This document shows, piece after piece, positions 51,366 through 61,281 of a DNA stretch of 64,000 bases. The stretch's first letter is position 1. Each line of letters starts with the position of its first letter. The notes beneath the pieces are model-generated. The model made no database searches. It saw only the letters and a program-made list of their open reading frames with translations, and was not told the DNA's origin. Made by a program: the position numbers and the translations under genes. The DNA comes from Bacteroidales bacterium (GTDB taxonomy: Bacteria > Bacteroidota > Bacteroidia > Bacteroidales > UBA932): contig SUYY01000001.1 of assembly GCA_015060205.1 (NCBI GenBank), positions 39,717 through 103,716 of the forward strand. The letters run 5' to 3'.

Positions 51366-53543
51366 TTATCCTATTTCGGCACCGTTTGCAAGTGTCTCCT
51401 GAGGAGTCACGAAACGCATCTTTCCATCGTTCTGACGAGCCATCAGGATCATACCCTTGGACTCGATGCCACGTATCTTGCGAGGTGCGAGATTGGCAAG
51501 GATACATATCTGCTTGCCCACCATTTCCTCAGGTGAATACTGCTCGGCGATTCCGGAAACTATCACACGCTTGTCAATTCCCGTATCTATGGTGAGTTTC
51601 AGAAGTTTATCAGTCTTAGGAACACGCTCTGCCTCAAGAACCGTTGCAGTACGTATATCCATCTTTTCGAAATCATCGAATGTGCACTCTTCCTTCTGCG
51701 GAGTAACGACAGCGGCTTCCGCAGCCTTCGCCTCTGCCTCCTTTGCAGCGCGGATTGCCTCGAGACGTGCGATCTGAGCGTCTACCACCTCATCCTCGAT
51801 CTTGGAGAACAGGAGGGTTGCAGGATTGAGTTGGTGGCCTGCAGGGAGGAGGGTAGAGTTGCCGAGGTCGGACCATGAGAGGGAGAGAGATTCCTCGGCT
51901 TCGCTCGGAATGACAGAAGATGTGTGGAGTGCCGCTCCCTCACCTGGAGTGTAGCGGTTCACAGTAGCCTCTCCTTCGCCCGCACGATGGTCAGCACCGG
52001 CATATATTCCTATATTCAGTATATTGCGGAGTTTCTCAGAAGAGAACGGCAGGAACGGCTCGAATGCGACAGCGAGAGAAGCACATATCTGGAGAGACAC
52101 ATTCAGGATGGATGCAGTCCTGTCCATATCGGTCTTTGCCACCTTCCACGGTTCTGTATCGGTAAGATACTTGTTTCCAAGACGTGCAATATTCATAGCC
52201 TCCTTGAGGGCCTCACGGAACTTGTATCCGTCGAGATATCTTTCCATTTCCTCTTTCAGAGGACGTATCTGAGAGAGAGTCTCCGCATCGATTGCCTCAG
52301 GCTTGAGGTCGGCAGGAACCTTGCCGTCGAAATACTTATGGGTAAGCACCACCGCACGGTTCACGAAATTGCCGAGAATCGCCACAAGTTCGCTGTTGTT
52401 GCGTGCCTGGAAATCTTTCCATGAGAAGTCATTGTCCTTTGTCTCGGGAGCATTGGCTGTAAGCACATAACGCAGGACGTCCTCCTGACCCGGGAACTGC
52501 TCGAGATACTCATGAAGCCAGACAGCCCATCCGCGGGATGTCGAAATCTTGTCACCCTCGAGGTTGAGGAACTCGTTTGCCGGAACATTGTCCGGAAGGA
52601 TATAACTTCCATCCGCCTTCAGCATTGAAGGGAAGACGATGCAGTGGAATACGATATTGTCCTTTCCGATGAAGTGTACGAGTTTGGTGTCCTCGCTCTT
52701 CCACCACTTCTCCCAAGTTTCAGGAAGAAGTTCCTGGGTGTTGGAGATATAGCCGATAGGAGCGTCAAACCACACATAGAGCACCTTGCCTTCAGAGCCT
52801 TCCACAGGCACAGGCACACCCCAGTTAAGGTCTCGGCTCACCGCACGTGGCTGCAGTCCGCCGTCGATCCAACTCTTGCACTGACCGTACACATTGCTTC
52901 TCCACTCCTTATGTCCGTCAAGAATCCATTCTGAGAGCCACTTCTCATACTGGTCGAGAGGCAGATACCAATGTTTTGTCTCCTTCTTGACAAGTTCGCC
53001 TCCGCTCAGAGCCGACTTCGGATCGATCAGTTCATCAGGGCTGAGAGTAGCACCACATTTCTCGCACTGGTCACCATAAGCACCTTCTGCGCCGCAACGT
53101 GGACATGTTCCCGTGATATAACGGTCGGCAAGGAAGGTCTTGGCCTCCTCGTCATAATACTGCTCGCTCACCTTCTCGATGAACTTGCCATCGTCGTAGA
53201 GTCTCCTGAAGAAATCAGCCGCATTCTTATGATGAACAGCGGAAGATGTGCGGGAATATATGTCGAAATTGATTCCCAATCCGGTGAAGGAATCCTTTAT
53301 TATCTTATGATAACGGTCAACGATATCCTGAGGAGTGCATCCTTCCTTCTGGGCCTTGATGGTGATTGGCACACCATGCTCATCCGAGCCACAGACATAA
53401 AGCACATCCTCCCCTTTCATTCTCAGATACCTCACATAAATATCTGCAGGCACATACACACCGGCAAGATGTCCGATGTGGACAGGACCGTTCGCATACG
53501 GAAGCGCACAGGTCACAAGAGTTCTGTTGTGATTTTTACTCAT
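51366..53543 (-). CDS. metG: Methionyl-tRNA synthetase
   Basis: 725 aa. The HIGH motif is in [20 protein letters not shown]. The zinc knuckle is [22 protein letters not shown] (two CxxC), and the KMSKS-like loop is [13 protein letters not shown]. The C-terminal tRNA-binding EMAP-like domain is at about 620-725 ([21 protein letters not shown]). Residues about 542-560 ([16 protein letters not shown]) come from an inserted palindromic repeat in the linker before that domain. It charges tRNA-Met. It lies 38 nt from murB in the same orientation. Confidence 0.95.
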   Translation of the reverse strand: MSKNHNRTLVTCALPYANGPVHIGHLAGVYVPADIYVRYLRMKGEDVLYVCGSDEHGVPITIKAQKEGCTPQDIVDRYHKIIKDSFTGLGINFDIYSRTSSAVHHKNAADFFRRLYDDGKFIEKVSEQYYDEEAKTFLADRYITGTCPRCGAEGAYGDQCEKCGATLSPDELIDPKSALSGGELVKKETKHWYLPLDQYEKWLSEWILDGHKEWRSNVYGQCKSWIDGGLQPRAVSRDLNWGVPVPVEGSEGKVLYVWFDAPIGYISNTQELLPETWEKWWKSEDTKLVHFIGKDNIVFHCIVFPSMLKADGSYILPDNVPANEFLNLEGDKISTSRGWAVWLHEYLEQFPGQEDVLRYVLTANAPETKDNDFSWKDFQARNNSELVAILGNFVNRAVVLTHKYFDGKVPADLKPEAIDAETLSQIRPLKEEMERYLDGYKFREALKEAMNIARLGNKYLTDTEPWKVAKTDMDRTASILNVSLQICASLAVAFEPFLPFSSEKLRNILNIGIYAGADHRAGEGEATVNRYTPGEGAALHTSSVIPSEAEESLSLSWSDLGNSTLLPAGHQLNPATLLFSKIEDEVVDAQIARLEAIRAAKEAEAKAAEAAVVTPQKEECTFDDFEKMDIRTATVLEAERVPKTDKLLKLTIDTGIDKRVIVSGIAEQYSPEEMVGKQICILANLAPRKIRGIESKGMILMARQNDGKMRFVTPQETLANGAEIG
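51885..51916. repeat. Palindromic repeat inside metG
   Basis: GAGAGATTCCTCGGCTTCG then CTCGGAATGACAG on the plus strand. It encodes [11 protein letters not shown] in MetG. It belongs to the same GAGATT...AATGACAG family as the murB repeats. Confidence 0.8.
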
Positions 53544-53567
53544 ATATATCAGTTTTTATTATCAATA

Positions 53568-54353
53568 TTACTTTACCTTTACTGTCAGGACCACCGGAAG
53601 ATGGTCGGATGCGGTAGCAAGGTCTGCAGTCTGCAGAGTCTGAGGGATCTGAGCGGAAACCACAGTAACCTCCTTACCGTTAGGTCTTACGAAAATATAG
53701 TCGATGCATCTGCGCGGAGCATGCGAAGGGAAGGATGGTGTCTCCGGAGTAAGGAGAGTCCATGTCGCTTTCAGCAAGGTCACCGGTTCGCTGTCCGGAG
53801 TACTGTTGAAGTCTCCACCCAGAAAAACCGGCTTACCATAATCCGCATACACACTGTCCACGTAATGATTTATGGTCCTTATCTGCTCCAACTGCGACTC
53901 GAGTGTAAGGTCAAGATGGGTCGAACAGAGGACAAAGTCCTCAAATTCCACCACTGCCACCGCCCTCGGCTCACGACCGTCAACGCGAGGAAGTGCCACC
54001 TTGTCCGAACGCAAGGCCTTCAACTTGGGAGAATATGCCACTCCGACACCATAGGCACCGCCCTGAAACGGCATGGCTGAAGCATAATGATACCCCCAGT
54101 CTCCCATAGTCCAGGCAAATTCAGACATCTGGTCTATAGCGCCGGTACGTACCGCACAACTGTCCACCTCATTCAGTGTCACAACATCTGCATTGACTTC
54201 CTTGAGAGCGGATGCCACGGCATCAAAACCGCTTTCCGCATATTTGTCAAACACACCGACATTGTACTGCACAATGGTCAGGATATTCTTCTGACATCCT
54301 GAAAATCCTGCCACGAGACAGAAAACCATCAATATTCCCGTAAACTTCTTCAT
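53568..54353 (-). CDS. Endonuclease/exonuclease/phosphatase-family lipoprotein
   Basis: 261 aa from the ATG at 54353, which gives a lipoprotein signal (MKKFTGILMVFCLVAGFSGC); the track's 54476 is too early. Motifs of the EEP fold: TIVQYNVGVF at the N-terminus, LNEVDSC (catalytic Glu), THLDLT, FLGGDFNSTPDSEP (Asp/Asn pair) and ASDHLPVVL (final Asp-His). It would hydrolyse a phosphodiester or phosphomonoester outside the cytoplasm; the substrate is unknown. It is located 10 nt after purF and 24 nt before metG. Confidence 0.87.
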   Translation of the reverse strand: MKKFTGILMVFCLVAGFSGCQKNILTIVQYNVGVFDKYAESGFDAVASALKEVNADVVTLNEVDSCAVRTGAIDQMSEFAWTMGDWGYHYASAMPFQGGAYGVGVAYSPKLKALRSDKVALPRVDGREPRAVAVVEFEDFVLCSTHLDLTLESQLEQIRTINHYVDSVYADYGKPVFLGGDFNSTPDSEPVTLLKATWTLLTPETPSFPSHAPRRCIDYIFVRPNGKEVTVVSAQIPQTLQTADLATASDHLPVVLTVKVK

Positions 54354-54363
54354 TGCTCCATAT

Positions 54364-55758
54364 CTATCTGTAAAGGTCAGTAGGATACTCGTGGTTGAAG
54401 CATGCAAGACAAAGGTCAGTGCGTCGGCCCGCTGCAAGCATTCCCTCATGTGAGAGGAAAGCAAGCGAGTCGGCACCGATAAGTTCGCAGACCCTCTCCA
54501 CGCTGTTGCTGTTGCTTATGAGTTCCTCCGGCGTATGCACATCCACCCCATAGAAACATGTATATTTCAGAGGGGCGCTGGCAATACGGACATGGACCTC
54601 TGCCGCACCGGCCTCGCGAAGCATCTTGACGATCTTCAGAGAAGTGGTTCCTCGGACGATGGAGTCATCCACAAGTACGATCTTCCTGCCTTTGACGATA
54701 CTTCTGACCGGTGATAGTTTCATCTTCACACCCTTCTCGCGCAGAGACTGGGTAGGAAGAATAAAGGTTCGTCCTATATATTTGTTCTTGATAAGACCCA
54801 TCTCATATGGAAGTCCGCTTGCCTCCGCATATCCCTGAGCGGCTGAAAGGCTTGAATCAGGAACTCCGATCACGATATCTGCATCCACCGGAGCCTCATG
54901 GAAGAGGATTTTGCCTGACTCCTTCCTGTAATTATGTACATTGCATCCCTCGATGTCACTGTCCGGGCGGGCAAAGTACACATACTCCATAGCGCACATC
55001 GCATGTCTGCGAGGCTCGGAATAGAAGGTACTGCGGATCCCATGATGGTCGATGGTCACGATCTCTCCGGGTTCGATATCACGGATATACTCGGCACCCA
55101 TCACATCAAAGGCGCAAGTCTCGCTTGCAACCACATAACCATCCCCGATCTTACCGAGAGCAAGAGGGTGGAAGCCGTATTTGTCACGGCATGCATAGAT
55201 ACGACGACCTGTCATCACCACAAAGGCAAACGCACCGTCGAGCATTTCGAGTGCGTTCTTGAGAGAGTTTATACGAGGCTGATCCTTGTCGATTCCCTGC
55301 TTCTTTATAAGATGAGCGAGAATTTCGGCATCTGAAGATGACTGGAAAAGGCTTCCCTTGTCCTCCAGATCTTCACGGAGCCTCCGGTAGTTCACTATCT
55401 GACCGTTGTGGGCAAGAGCAAAGTCACCTGAACTATGGTGAAAAAGGAAAGGCTGCAGGTTTTCTGTTCCCTTACATCCCGCATTGCTGTATCTTACATG
55501 CCCGATGGCCATACGGCCGGGAAGTTGGGATATTCTGGATTCGTTGAAAACCTCTGTCACAAGTCCTTCTCCCTTGACCCTGTGAAAATCACCGTCCTCA
55601 TCGACTGTAACTATACCACATCCCTGTTGACCTCTATGCTGAAGGGCATGGAGACCATAGTATGCCAGACCTGCGGAATCCGGCACACCATAGACACCCA
55701 GCACACCGCATTCATGGTGCAACTTGTCATCCCTGTAAATATTCTTACACTTACACAT
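54364..55758 (-). CDS. purF: Amidophosphoribosyltransferase
   Basis: 464 aa. The glutaminase nucleophile Cys is in HHECGVLGVYG after a short leader that is removed to expose it. The phosphoribosyltransferase PRPP motif is KIVLVDDSIVRGTTS. C-terminal Cys in DLCLACFNHEYPTDLY, and one earlier in the chain (TCFYGVD), match the Fe-S ligands of the Bacillus-type enzyme. It catalyses the first step of purine synthesis. It is part of the minus-strand run purE, purL, purF. Confidence 0.95.
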   Translation of the reverse strand: MCKCKNIYRDDKLHHECGVLGVYGVPDSAGLAYYGLHALQHRGQQGCGIVTVDEDGDFHRVKGEGLVTEVFNESRISQLPGRMAIGHVRYSNAGCKGTENLQPFLFHHSSGDFALAHNGQIVNYRRLREDLEDKGSLFQSSSDAEILAHLIKKQGIDKDQPRINSLKNALEMLDGAFAFVVMTGRRIYACRDKYGFHPLALGKIGDGYVVASETCAFDVMGAEYIRDIEPGEIVTIDHHGIRSTFYSEPRRHAMCAMEYVYFARPDSDIEGCNVHNYRKESGKILFHEAPVDADIVIGVPDSSLSAAQGYAEASGLPYEMGLIKNKYIGRTFILPTQSLREKGVKMKLSPVRSIVKGRKIVLVDDSIVRGTTSLKIVKMLREAGAAEVHVRIASAPLKYTCFYGVDVHTPEELISNSNSVERVCELIGADSLAFLSHEGMLAAGRRTDLCLACFNHEYPTDLYR

Positions 55759-55789
55759 TTTAGTTCTATTATGCAGATTTACTTCCCAG

Positions 55790-55925
55790 CAACAAGGCGC
55801 TTCAGCGCCGCGACATTCGCGTCAGCGAGATGTTGAAAACATCGAAGCAGCGAGGTCGCCCGTCGAAAGAATTGAGACGGCATGCCCCTCGGGGCTGTCG
55901 CGTCAGCGACTGGGGGTTAAAGGCC
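55790..55925. repeat. GC-rich hairpin-forming intergenic element between purF and purL
   Basis: It contains perfect small hairpins: GGCGC-ttca-GCGCC and GATGTT-gaa-AACATC. The word GCGTCAGCGA occurs twice, and a GACGGC...CCCC/GGGG...GTC block is present. It is visibly more GC-rich than neighbouring spacers. It reads as a repetitive element rather than a gene; the small minus-strand ORF across it (55802-56002) is a shadow. Confidence 0.55.
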
Positions 55926-55930
55926 ACATA

Positions 55931-55967
55931 GTGGCATATTTTAGAGGTCTCCTCTAAAATATGCCAC
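55931..55967 (-). other. Perfect 17-bp inverted repeat spanning the purL stop codon
   Basis: GTGGCATATTTTAGAGG, TCT, CCTCTAAAATATGCCAC. On the minus strand, the last sense codons of purL (VAYFRGDL) and the TAA form one arm and the 3' flank forms the other. A competing GCCAC-ATA-GTGGC hairpin lies next to it. The minus-strand T-run after it is weak (CCTTTAACC), so it may protect the mRNA 3' end or stall translation termination rather than end transcription. Confidence 0.75.
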
Positions 55968-58900
55968 AGCATTGTCGAAGAGAGGCTGCTCAAGGCCTTC
56001 ATCCATGATGTTCTTGAACAGATTACCTTCGTAACGCTCTGTATGTCCCATCTTTCCGAGTATCTGACCGTTCCTGCTTATGATACCCTCGATAGCGTAG
56101 TATGAACCGTTAGGATTGTATGGAGATTCCATTGTAGGTTCCTCTTCGAGAGGGTCGACATACTGGAACGCCACCTGTCCGTTTGCAAAGAGTTCCTTTG
56201 CGAGTTCCTCGTTCACAACGAACTTGCCTTCACCGTGGCTCACTGCGATAGTATGGAGGTCGCCGATTGCGAAGTCCTTGAGCCAAGGAGAGTTGGCGGT
56301 AGCGACACGGGTAGTGACAATCTGTGAGATATGGCGGTTGATATCGTTGCGGAAGAGGGTCGGGCTGTCCTTTGTCACCTGACCGAGGCGGCCATAAGGA
56401 AGCAGACCTGATTTCACCAGAGCCTGGAAACCGTTACATATACCGAGTATAAGTCCGCCACGGTCGAGAAGTGCGTGGATAGCATCTGCTATCACCTTGT
56501 TGTTCAGTACATTTGCAATGAACTTGCCGCTTCCGTCCGGCTCGTCACCGGCTGAGAATCCACCGCAGATCATAAATATATGACACTCGTCGATATTCTT
56601 CTTCATCTCGGCAATAGAACGGAATATGTCATCCTCTGTAAGGTTGCAGAACACGCTCATGCGCACCTCGGCACCGGCATTGCGCCATGCCTTTGCAGAA
56701 TCGTAGTCGCAGTTTGTTCCCGGGAATACAGGAAGATATGCAATCGGCGTCTGCACCGGCTCACCCTTGTACTTGAGTTCCGCCTTCTTGGCCTTGTAAG
56801 GCTTGAAGCCATCCATGCCTGCAGGAACAAGTTCCTTGTGATATGCCTCCGCTGTGTCAGGATATACCTGCGCGAACTTGGCACCGTTCGCTTCTATGAG
56901 TTCGAAGATATCGAACTTGACTCCATTGATTGTGAGTTCGCTGTCCTCTCCGTCTGTAACCTCTCCGATGAGGACCGCATTCGGATAGTCAAGTTCTCCC
57001 TCAGCCTCGACAAGGATGGAACCGTAACCATAGTTGAAGAGTTCCTTCTCGTCGCACTTGATCCTGGCGTCGAGACCGTTACCGAAGGACATCTTGCAGA
57101 CTGCCTCGGCGAGACCTCCGAATCCGAGAGCATAGGCAGAGACTATATTGTCGGCCTGAACCTGCTCGTGGATATATTTCCAGTTAGCCTTAAGTTGTTC
57201 TACATCAGGCATATAGTTAGCAAGAGGAGTATGCTTTACGAGATAGAGCCTGTTGCCTTCGTACTTGAGTTCCGGTGAAATCACCTGCTCGGCGTCCACT
57301 GTGGTGATACCGAACGCCATGAGCATAGGTGGAACGTTGATGTTCTCGAAAGTTCCGCTCATGGAGTCCTTTCCTCCGATTGAAGGAAGACCGAATTCAA
57401 CCTGCATCTTGAGCGCTCCGAGAAGAGCGGAAAGCGGCTTGCCCCAAGACTTGCGGTCTGTCATCCTCTCGAAATATTCCTGATAAGAAAAACGCATCTT
57501 CTCATATGAAGCACCTGCTGCAACGACCTTCGAACAAGCCTCCACCACGGCATATGCGGCTCCATGATATGGACTCCAACTTGCGATGAAAGGATTGTAT
57601 CCGAATGCCATCACGGATGCTGTGTCTGTATATCCGTCGGTCGGAAGTTTCTGGACAGAAACCTGGGTCTCAGTGGTCTGAAGCATACCTCCGAACGGCA
57701 TGAGGACTGTCGAGCGGCCGATAGTCGAGTCGAACATCTCGATAAGTCCCTTCTGTGAGGTCACATTAGGATCCTGAAGGTTGTTGAACACCTTTTCCTT
57801 GAGGTCGGCACCTTCCACATTACGCTCGAACGGATTCTTCTGCTCGACCGCACCTACTGTAGCCTTGGCATAATGCTTCGCTCCGGCACTGTCGATGAAC
57901 TCGCGTGAAAGGTCCACAACGACCTTGTCACCGTTGAACATACGCATGCGACGCCTGTCTGTCACGTCTGCTACATGTGTCACCTCGACGTTCTCGCTTG
58001 CGCAATATGCCATCATCGCCTCCTTGTCCTTTGCCTCGATCACGACAGACATACGCTCCTGAGACTCACTGATTGCAAGTTCAGTGGAGTTAAGTCCGCT
58101 GTATTTTACAGGAACCCTGTCGAGATATATGTCAAGGCCGTCTGTAAGTTCACCGATAGCCACGCTGACACCACCGGCACCGAAGTCGTTTGATTTCTTG
58201 ATGAGCCTTGTAACCTCAGGACGGCGGAAAAGCCTCTGGAGTTTTCTTTCCTCAGGCGCATTTCCCTTCTGAACCTCGCTGCCGCAAGTCTCGAGAGACT
58301 CTTCGGTGTGTTCTTTTGAAGAACCTGTCGCTCCACCTACTCCGTCACGTCCGGTGCGACCGCCAAGGAGAAGAACCACATCTCCCGGTGCAGGACTTTC
58401 GCGACGGACGCTGTCTGCCTTCACCGCACCGACCACAGCACCTACCTCAAGACGCTTCGCAACATATCCCTCGTGATACACCTCACGCACATGGGTCGTT
58501 GCAAGACCGATCTGGTTACCGTAACTTGAATATCCGTGTGCAGCCTTGCGTGAGATGATGCTCTGCGGGAGTTTACCGGCCATTGTGTCCGCTACAGGAA
58601 GGTAGATGTCGCCTGCTCCTGTGACACGCATTGCCTGGTAGACATATGCACGGCCTGAAAGCGGGTCACGGATGGCACCGCCAAGACATGTTGCGGCTCC
58701 ACCGAAAGGCTCGATCTCAGTAGGATGGTTGTGGGTCTCGTTCTTGAACTGAAGAAGCCATTTCTCTGTAGTCATCTCACCGTTGTCATCCACGACATCC
58801 ACGTCCACATATATGCTGCATGCATTATTCTCCTCGCTCACTTCCATATCGTCAAGAAGTCCCTTGCTCTTGAGGTAGCGCGCACCGATGCATGCCATAT

Positions 58901-59702
58901 CCATGAGGTTCAGGCCCTTGTTCTCCCTTCCGAGTTCCTTGCGGATCTTCATGTAGAGGTTGAGGGTTCCGTCAATCTCATCCTTCAGGAAGGACTCTTC
59001 GATATTGATATCCTCAAGTTCCGTGGTGAATGTGGTGTGACGGCAATGGTCACTCCAATATGTATCGAGAATACGGAGTTCAGTCTCGAACGGATCACGT
59101 CCCTCAGCCTTGAAATAATTCACCACCTCACGAAGGTCATCTGCATTCATTGCAAGTCCCATCTTCTTGCAATATGGCGCAAGTTCTTCTTCCGCAAGCG
59201 CTGTCAGTCCTTCGAGAACAGGGACAGGAGCGACCTTAGGCTGCTCCATTTCCGTAAGTCTGGCAAGATCCTTCTCGCGGGACTCCACGGCATTGATATA
59301 ATATTTCTTGATCTTGGCGATAACCTCGTCAGATGTGTCTGAAGGGAGGATGATGAGTTTAGAACTCTTTATGCTCACCTGTGCAGAAGGGTCGATAAGG
59401 CGCACACAGTCTACCGCCGAAGCGGCACGCTGGTCAAACTGACCCGGAAGATATTCCACGGCAATATATTTTGCCCCTTCGAGATCACACTCGTCTGTCA
59501 CACTGTCTGTCACGATCTCTCCGAACACGCTGTAGCGGCTCTTCTCCAGAAGATCCTTGGAGAATCCGAAGAGGTCATACACATTAAGCAGACGCAGCGA
59601 TGCAAGGTCAAGTTGAAGGTTCTCGTTCAACTCACCCAGAAGGCTGCGCGCCTCCACCTGAAATTCAGGATACTTTTCTACGTAAATGCGATAATTGCTC
59701 AT
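55941..59702 (-). CDS. purL: Phosphoribosylformylglycinamidine synthase
   Basis: 1253 aa from the ATG at 59702 (MSNYRIYVEKYPEFQVEARS); the track's longer start is not supported. This is the large single-chain form: N-terminal PurS-like part, two ATP/FGAM halves (HHP-type NETHNHPTEIEPFGGAATCLGG and SIGGKDSMSGTF), and a C-terminal class I glutaminase with FPGTNCDYDSAKAW, the nucleophile in GICNGFQALV and the HGEGKF His. It makes FGAM from FGAR, glutamine and ATP. purE is 82 nt upstream. The stop codon is in a perfect hairpin. Confidence 0.96.
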   Translation of the reverse strand: MSNYRIYVEKYPEFQVEARSLLGELNENLQLDLASLRLLNVYDLFGFSKDLLEKSRYSVFGEIVTDSVTDECDLEGAKYIAVEYLPGQFDQRAASAVDCVRLIDPSAQVSIKSSKLIILPSDTSDEVIAKIKKYYINAVESREKDLARLTEMEQPKVAPVPVLEGLTALAEEELAPYCKKMGLAMNADDLREVVNYFKAEGRDPFETELRILDTYWSDHCRHTTFTTELEDINIEESFLKDEIDGTLNLYMKIRKELGRENKGLNLMDMACIGARYLKSKGLLDDMEVSEENNACSIYVDVDVVDDNGEMTTEKWLLQFKNETHNHPTEIEPFGGAATCLGGAIRDPLSGRAYVYQAMRVTGAGDIYLPVADTMAGKLPQSIISRKAAHGYSSYGNQIGLATTHVREVYHEGYVAKRLEVGAVVGAVKADSVRRESPAPGDVVLLLGGRTGRDGVGGATGSSKEHTEESLETCGSEVQKGNAPEERKLQRLFRRPEVTRLIKKSNDFGAGGVSVAIGELTDGLDIYLDRVPVKYSGLNSTELAISESQERMSVVIEAKDKEAMMAYCASENVEVTHVADVTDRRRMRMFNGDKVVVDLSREFIDSAGAKHYAKATVGAVEQKNPFERNVEGADLKEKVFNNLQDPNVTSQKGLIEMFDSTIGRSTVLMPFGGMLQTTETQVSVQKLPTDGYTDTASVMAFGYNPFIASWSPYHGAAYAVVEACSKVVAAGASYEKMRFSYQEYFERMTDRKSWGKPLSALLGALKMQVEFGLPSIGGKDSMSGTFENINVPPMLMAFGITTVDAEQVISPELKYEGNRLYLVKHTPLANYMPDVEQLKANWKYIHEQVQADNIVSAYALGFGGLAEAVCKMSFGNGLDARIKCDEKELFNYGYGSILVEAEGELDYPNAVLIGEVTDGEDSELTINGVKFDIFELIEANGAKFAQVYPDTAEAYHKELVPAGMDGFKPYKAKKAELKYKGEPVQTPIAYLPVFPGTNCDYDSAKAWRNAGAEVRMSVFCNLTEDDIFRSIAEMKKNIDECHIFMICGGFSAGDEPDGSGKFIANVLNNKVIADAIHALLDRGGLILGICNGFQALVKSGLLPYGRLGQVTKDSPTLFRNDINRHISQIVTTRVATANSPWLKDFAIGDLHTIAVSHGEGKFVVNEELAKELFANGQVAFQYVDPLEEEPTMESPYNPNGSYYAIEGIISRNGQILGKMGHTERYEGNLFKNIMDEGLEQPLFDNAVAYFRGDL

Positions 59703-59784
59703 ATTATGTAAAGTCAAAAGGCGATATGCGGAGACACTGTCACCACACACCACCCATATCTGTTTATATTATTTCTTCATTTTT

Positions 59785-60252
59785 TCAGATCACAGCATCC
59801 AGCACCTTCTGTGTCTGTGCCTTCCTGAACTGACAGAGACGCTCCGAGAGACCTTCGTCAGCGAGGGCAAGGATCTGAGCCGCGAACAGGCCTGCATTCT
59901 TTGCGCCGTTGATTGCCATTGTCGCAACCGGAATACCTGCAGGCATCTGCACTATCGACAGAAGCGAATCCATTCCACCGAGAGCCTTGGTCTGGATAGG
60001 GACTCCGATCACCGGCACAGTGGTCATACCAGCCACAACTCCTGCCACATGAGCCGCTCCACCGGCTCCGGCGATGATGACACCTATTCCATTATCCTTT
60101 GCCGACTTGGCAAATTCGCACATAAGGTCCGGTGTACGGTGTGCGCTTATAACTTTCTTTACGACTTCCACCCCTAGATCTTCGAGGACGTTGATTGCCT
60201 GCGACATTATGTCAAGGTCGCTGGTCGAACCCATGATAACTGCTACTTTCAT
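59785..60252 (-). CDS. purE: 5-(carboxyamino)imidazole ribonucleotide mutase
   Basis: 155 aa from the ATG at 60252 ([20 protein letters not shown]); the track's 248-aa start is wrong because the extra residues read through a promoter region. Class I PurE signatures: [75 protein letters not shown]. It moves the carboxyl group in de novo purine synthesis. A TATCTTTG -7 box ends about 20 nt before the ATG. It is the first gene of the purine run. Confidence 0.96.
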   Translation of the reverse strand: MKVAVIMGSTSDLDIMSQAINVLEDLGVEVVKKVISAHRTPDLMCEFAKSAKDNGIGVIIAGAGGAAHVAGVVAGMTTVPVIGVPIQTKALGGMDSLLSIVQMPAGIPVATMAINGAKNAGLFAAQILALADEGLSERLCQFRKAQTQKVLDAVI

Positions 60253-60272
60253 ATACTGGTTTTTTACGGCGG

Positions 60273-60280
60273 CAAAGATA
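60273..60280 (-). promoter_or_regulatory. -7 box for the pur run
   Basis: TATCTTTG on the minus strand, 20 nt before the purE ATG. A -33 TTTG is not evident at 19-22 nt. Confidence 0.5.
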
Positions 60281-60352
60281 GTCAATTTTCCAACATTTCC
60301 CACACGCGCAACGCGCATACGCACGAGAAAGGCCGAAAAGTTATCAACACAT

Positions 60353-61207
60353 CTATCTGTCGAATGTGCGGGAAAGGAAAGGAAGACAGATATACAGGGC
60401 CGAATGCCAGTATTCCCAGACATGCGCCCCCTCCCGGACACGGAACTCCAAAGGAATCCGGGCACTGTGCATCTCCCTGACAAAATCAAGATTGACACCG
60501 AGAAGATGGTCGTCATCTCCGCAGTCAACAAACCACTTCACTGTGCGTAACTGCTGCCTCACCTGATCATCTGCATTCCTGACATATGCCACGCAACTGT
60601 TCTCCTTCACCGACTCTCGCATGGCGTTCACAAGCGCATCCTTCGACGGCTCCCGTCCCGGAGCGATATCCACCAAGGCACTCATCGCATAGGCGGCACA
60701 GAAAAGTTCCGGATGCTTCTGCGCATAGGCTGTGGCACCACCTCCACCCATTGAAAGTCCCGCTATCGCACGATGCCCTTTGTCTGCGATGATGCGGTAT
60801 CTTCCTTCGACATGAGGCAGGAACTCCTGAAAGAAGAAATCCTCATATTTCCAGTCCTGATAATTGAAATATCCGTGCTTCGCCTTCGGGATATCTGCAT
60901 CGGCATCAGGAAAGACGACTATCATCTCTCGGATTTCCCCCGAAGCAGCAAGATAGTCCAGGACCTCCTTTACGCGACCCCTGCTGTTCCAGTTTTCATG
61001 ATCGCCGTTCAAACCGTGAAGAAGATACAGGACAGGATATGACTTGTCCTGATTTTCCTGATAGTTCTTCGGGAGATAGACATTGTAAGGCCTGTGACCT
61101 TTCAAGACATCGCTGTACAGACTGTCGGTCAGCATACTGCTTTTCTTCTGGGCTGACACGGCTATCGCCATGCAGGCAAAGATGAAGACAAGAACACTTC
61201 TTTTCAT
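60353..61207 (-). CDS. Secreted alpha/beta-hydrolase esterase (esterase D / feruloyl-esterase-like)
   Basis: 284 aa from the ATG at 61207 ([19 protein letters not shown], signal peptide). Oxyanion and fold markers: [17 protein letters not shown] and [12 protein letters not shown]. The nucleophile Ser is in [16 protein letters not shown], with Asp in DCGDDDHLL and the catalytic His in EGAHVWEYW. This is the family of putative esterases (PF00756). It probably deacylates a carbohydrate or ester in the periplasm or outside; the substrate is unknown. It is divergent from cysS. Confidence 0.87.
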   Translation of the reverse strand: MKRSVLVFIFACMAIAVSAQKKSSMLTDSLYSDVLKGHRPYNVYLPKNYQENQDKSYPVLYLLHGLNGDHENWNSRGRVKEVLDYLAASGEIREMIVVFPDADADIPKAKHGYFNYQDWKYEDFFFQEFLPHVEGRYRIIADKGHRAIAGLSMGGGGATAYAQKHPELFCAAYAMSALVDIAPGREPSKDALVNAMRESVKENSCVAYVRNADDQVRQQLRTVKWFVDCGDDDHLLGVNLDFVREMHSARIPLEFRVREGAHVWEYWHSALYICLPFLSRTFDR

Positions 61208-61225
61208 AAATGATTCCTTTTCAGA

Positions 61226-61254
61226 CAAAGATAAAATTAATATTCGTATATTTG
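61226..61254. promoter_or_regulatory. Divergent -7 boxes for esterase and cysS
   Basis: The minus strand has TATCTTTG (61233-61226), 18 nt before the esterase ATG. The plus strand has TATATTTG (61247-61254), ending 6 nt before the ATG at 61261. If transcription starts there, cysS would be translated from 61261 as a leaderless mRNA, or from the ATG at 61282 with a 20-nt leader. Confidence 0.5.
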
Positions 61255-61281
61255 CGGATTATGCATGAAATTACACTTAAA

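Noticed and set aside
55802-56002. 66-aa minus-strand ORF over the purL stop
   Set aside because: It is a shadow frame of purL continuing into a hairpin-rich spacer.
59785-60531. 248-aa version of PurE
   Set aside because: The first 93 residues read across the promoter and upstream DNA; PurE homology begins at [12 protein letters not shown].
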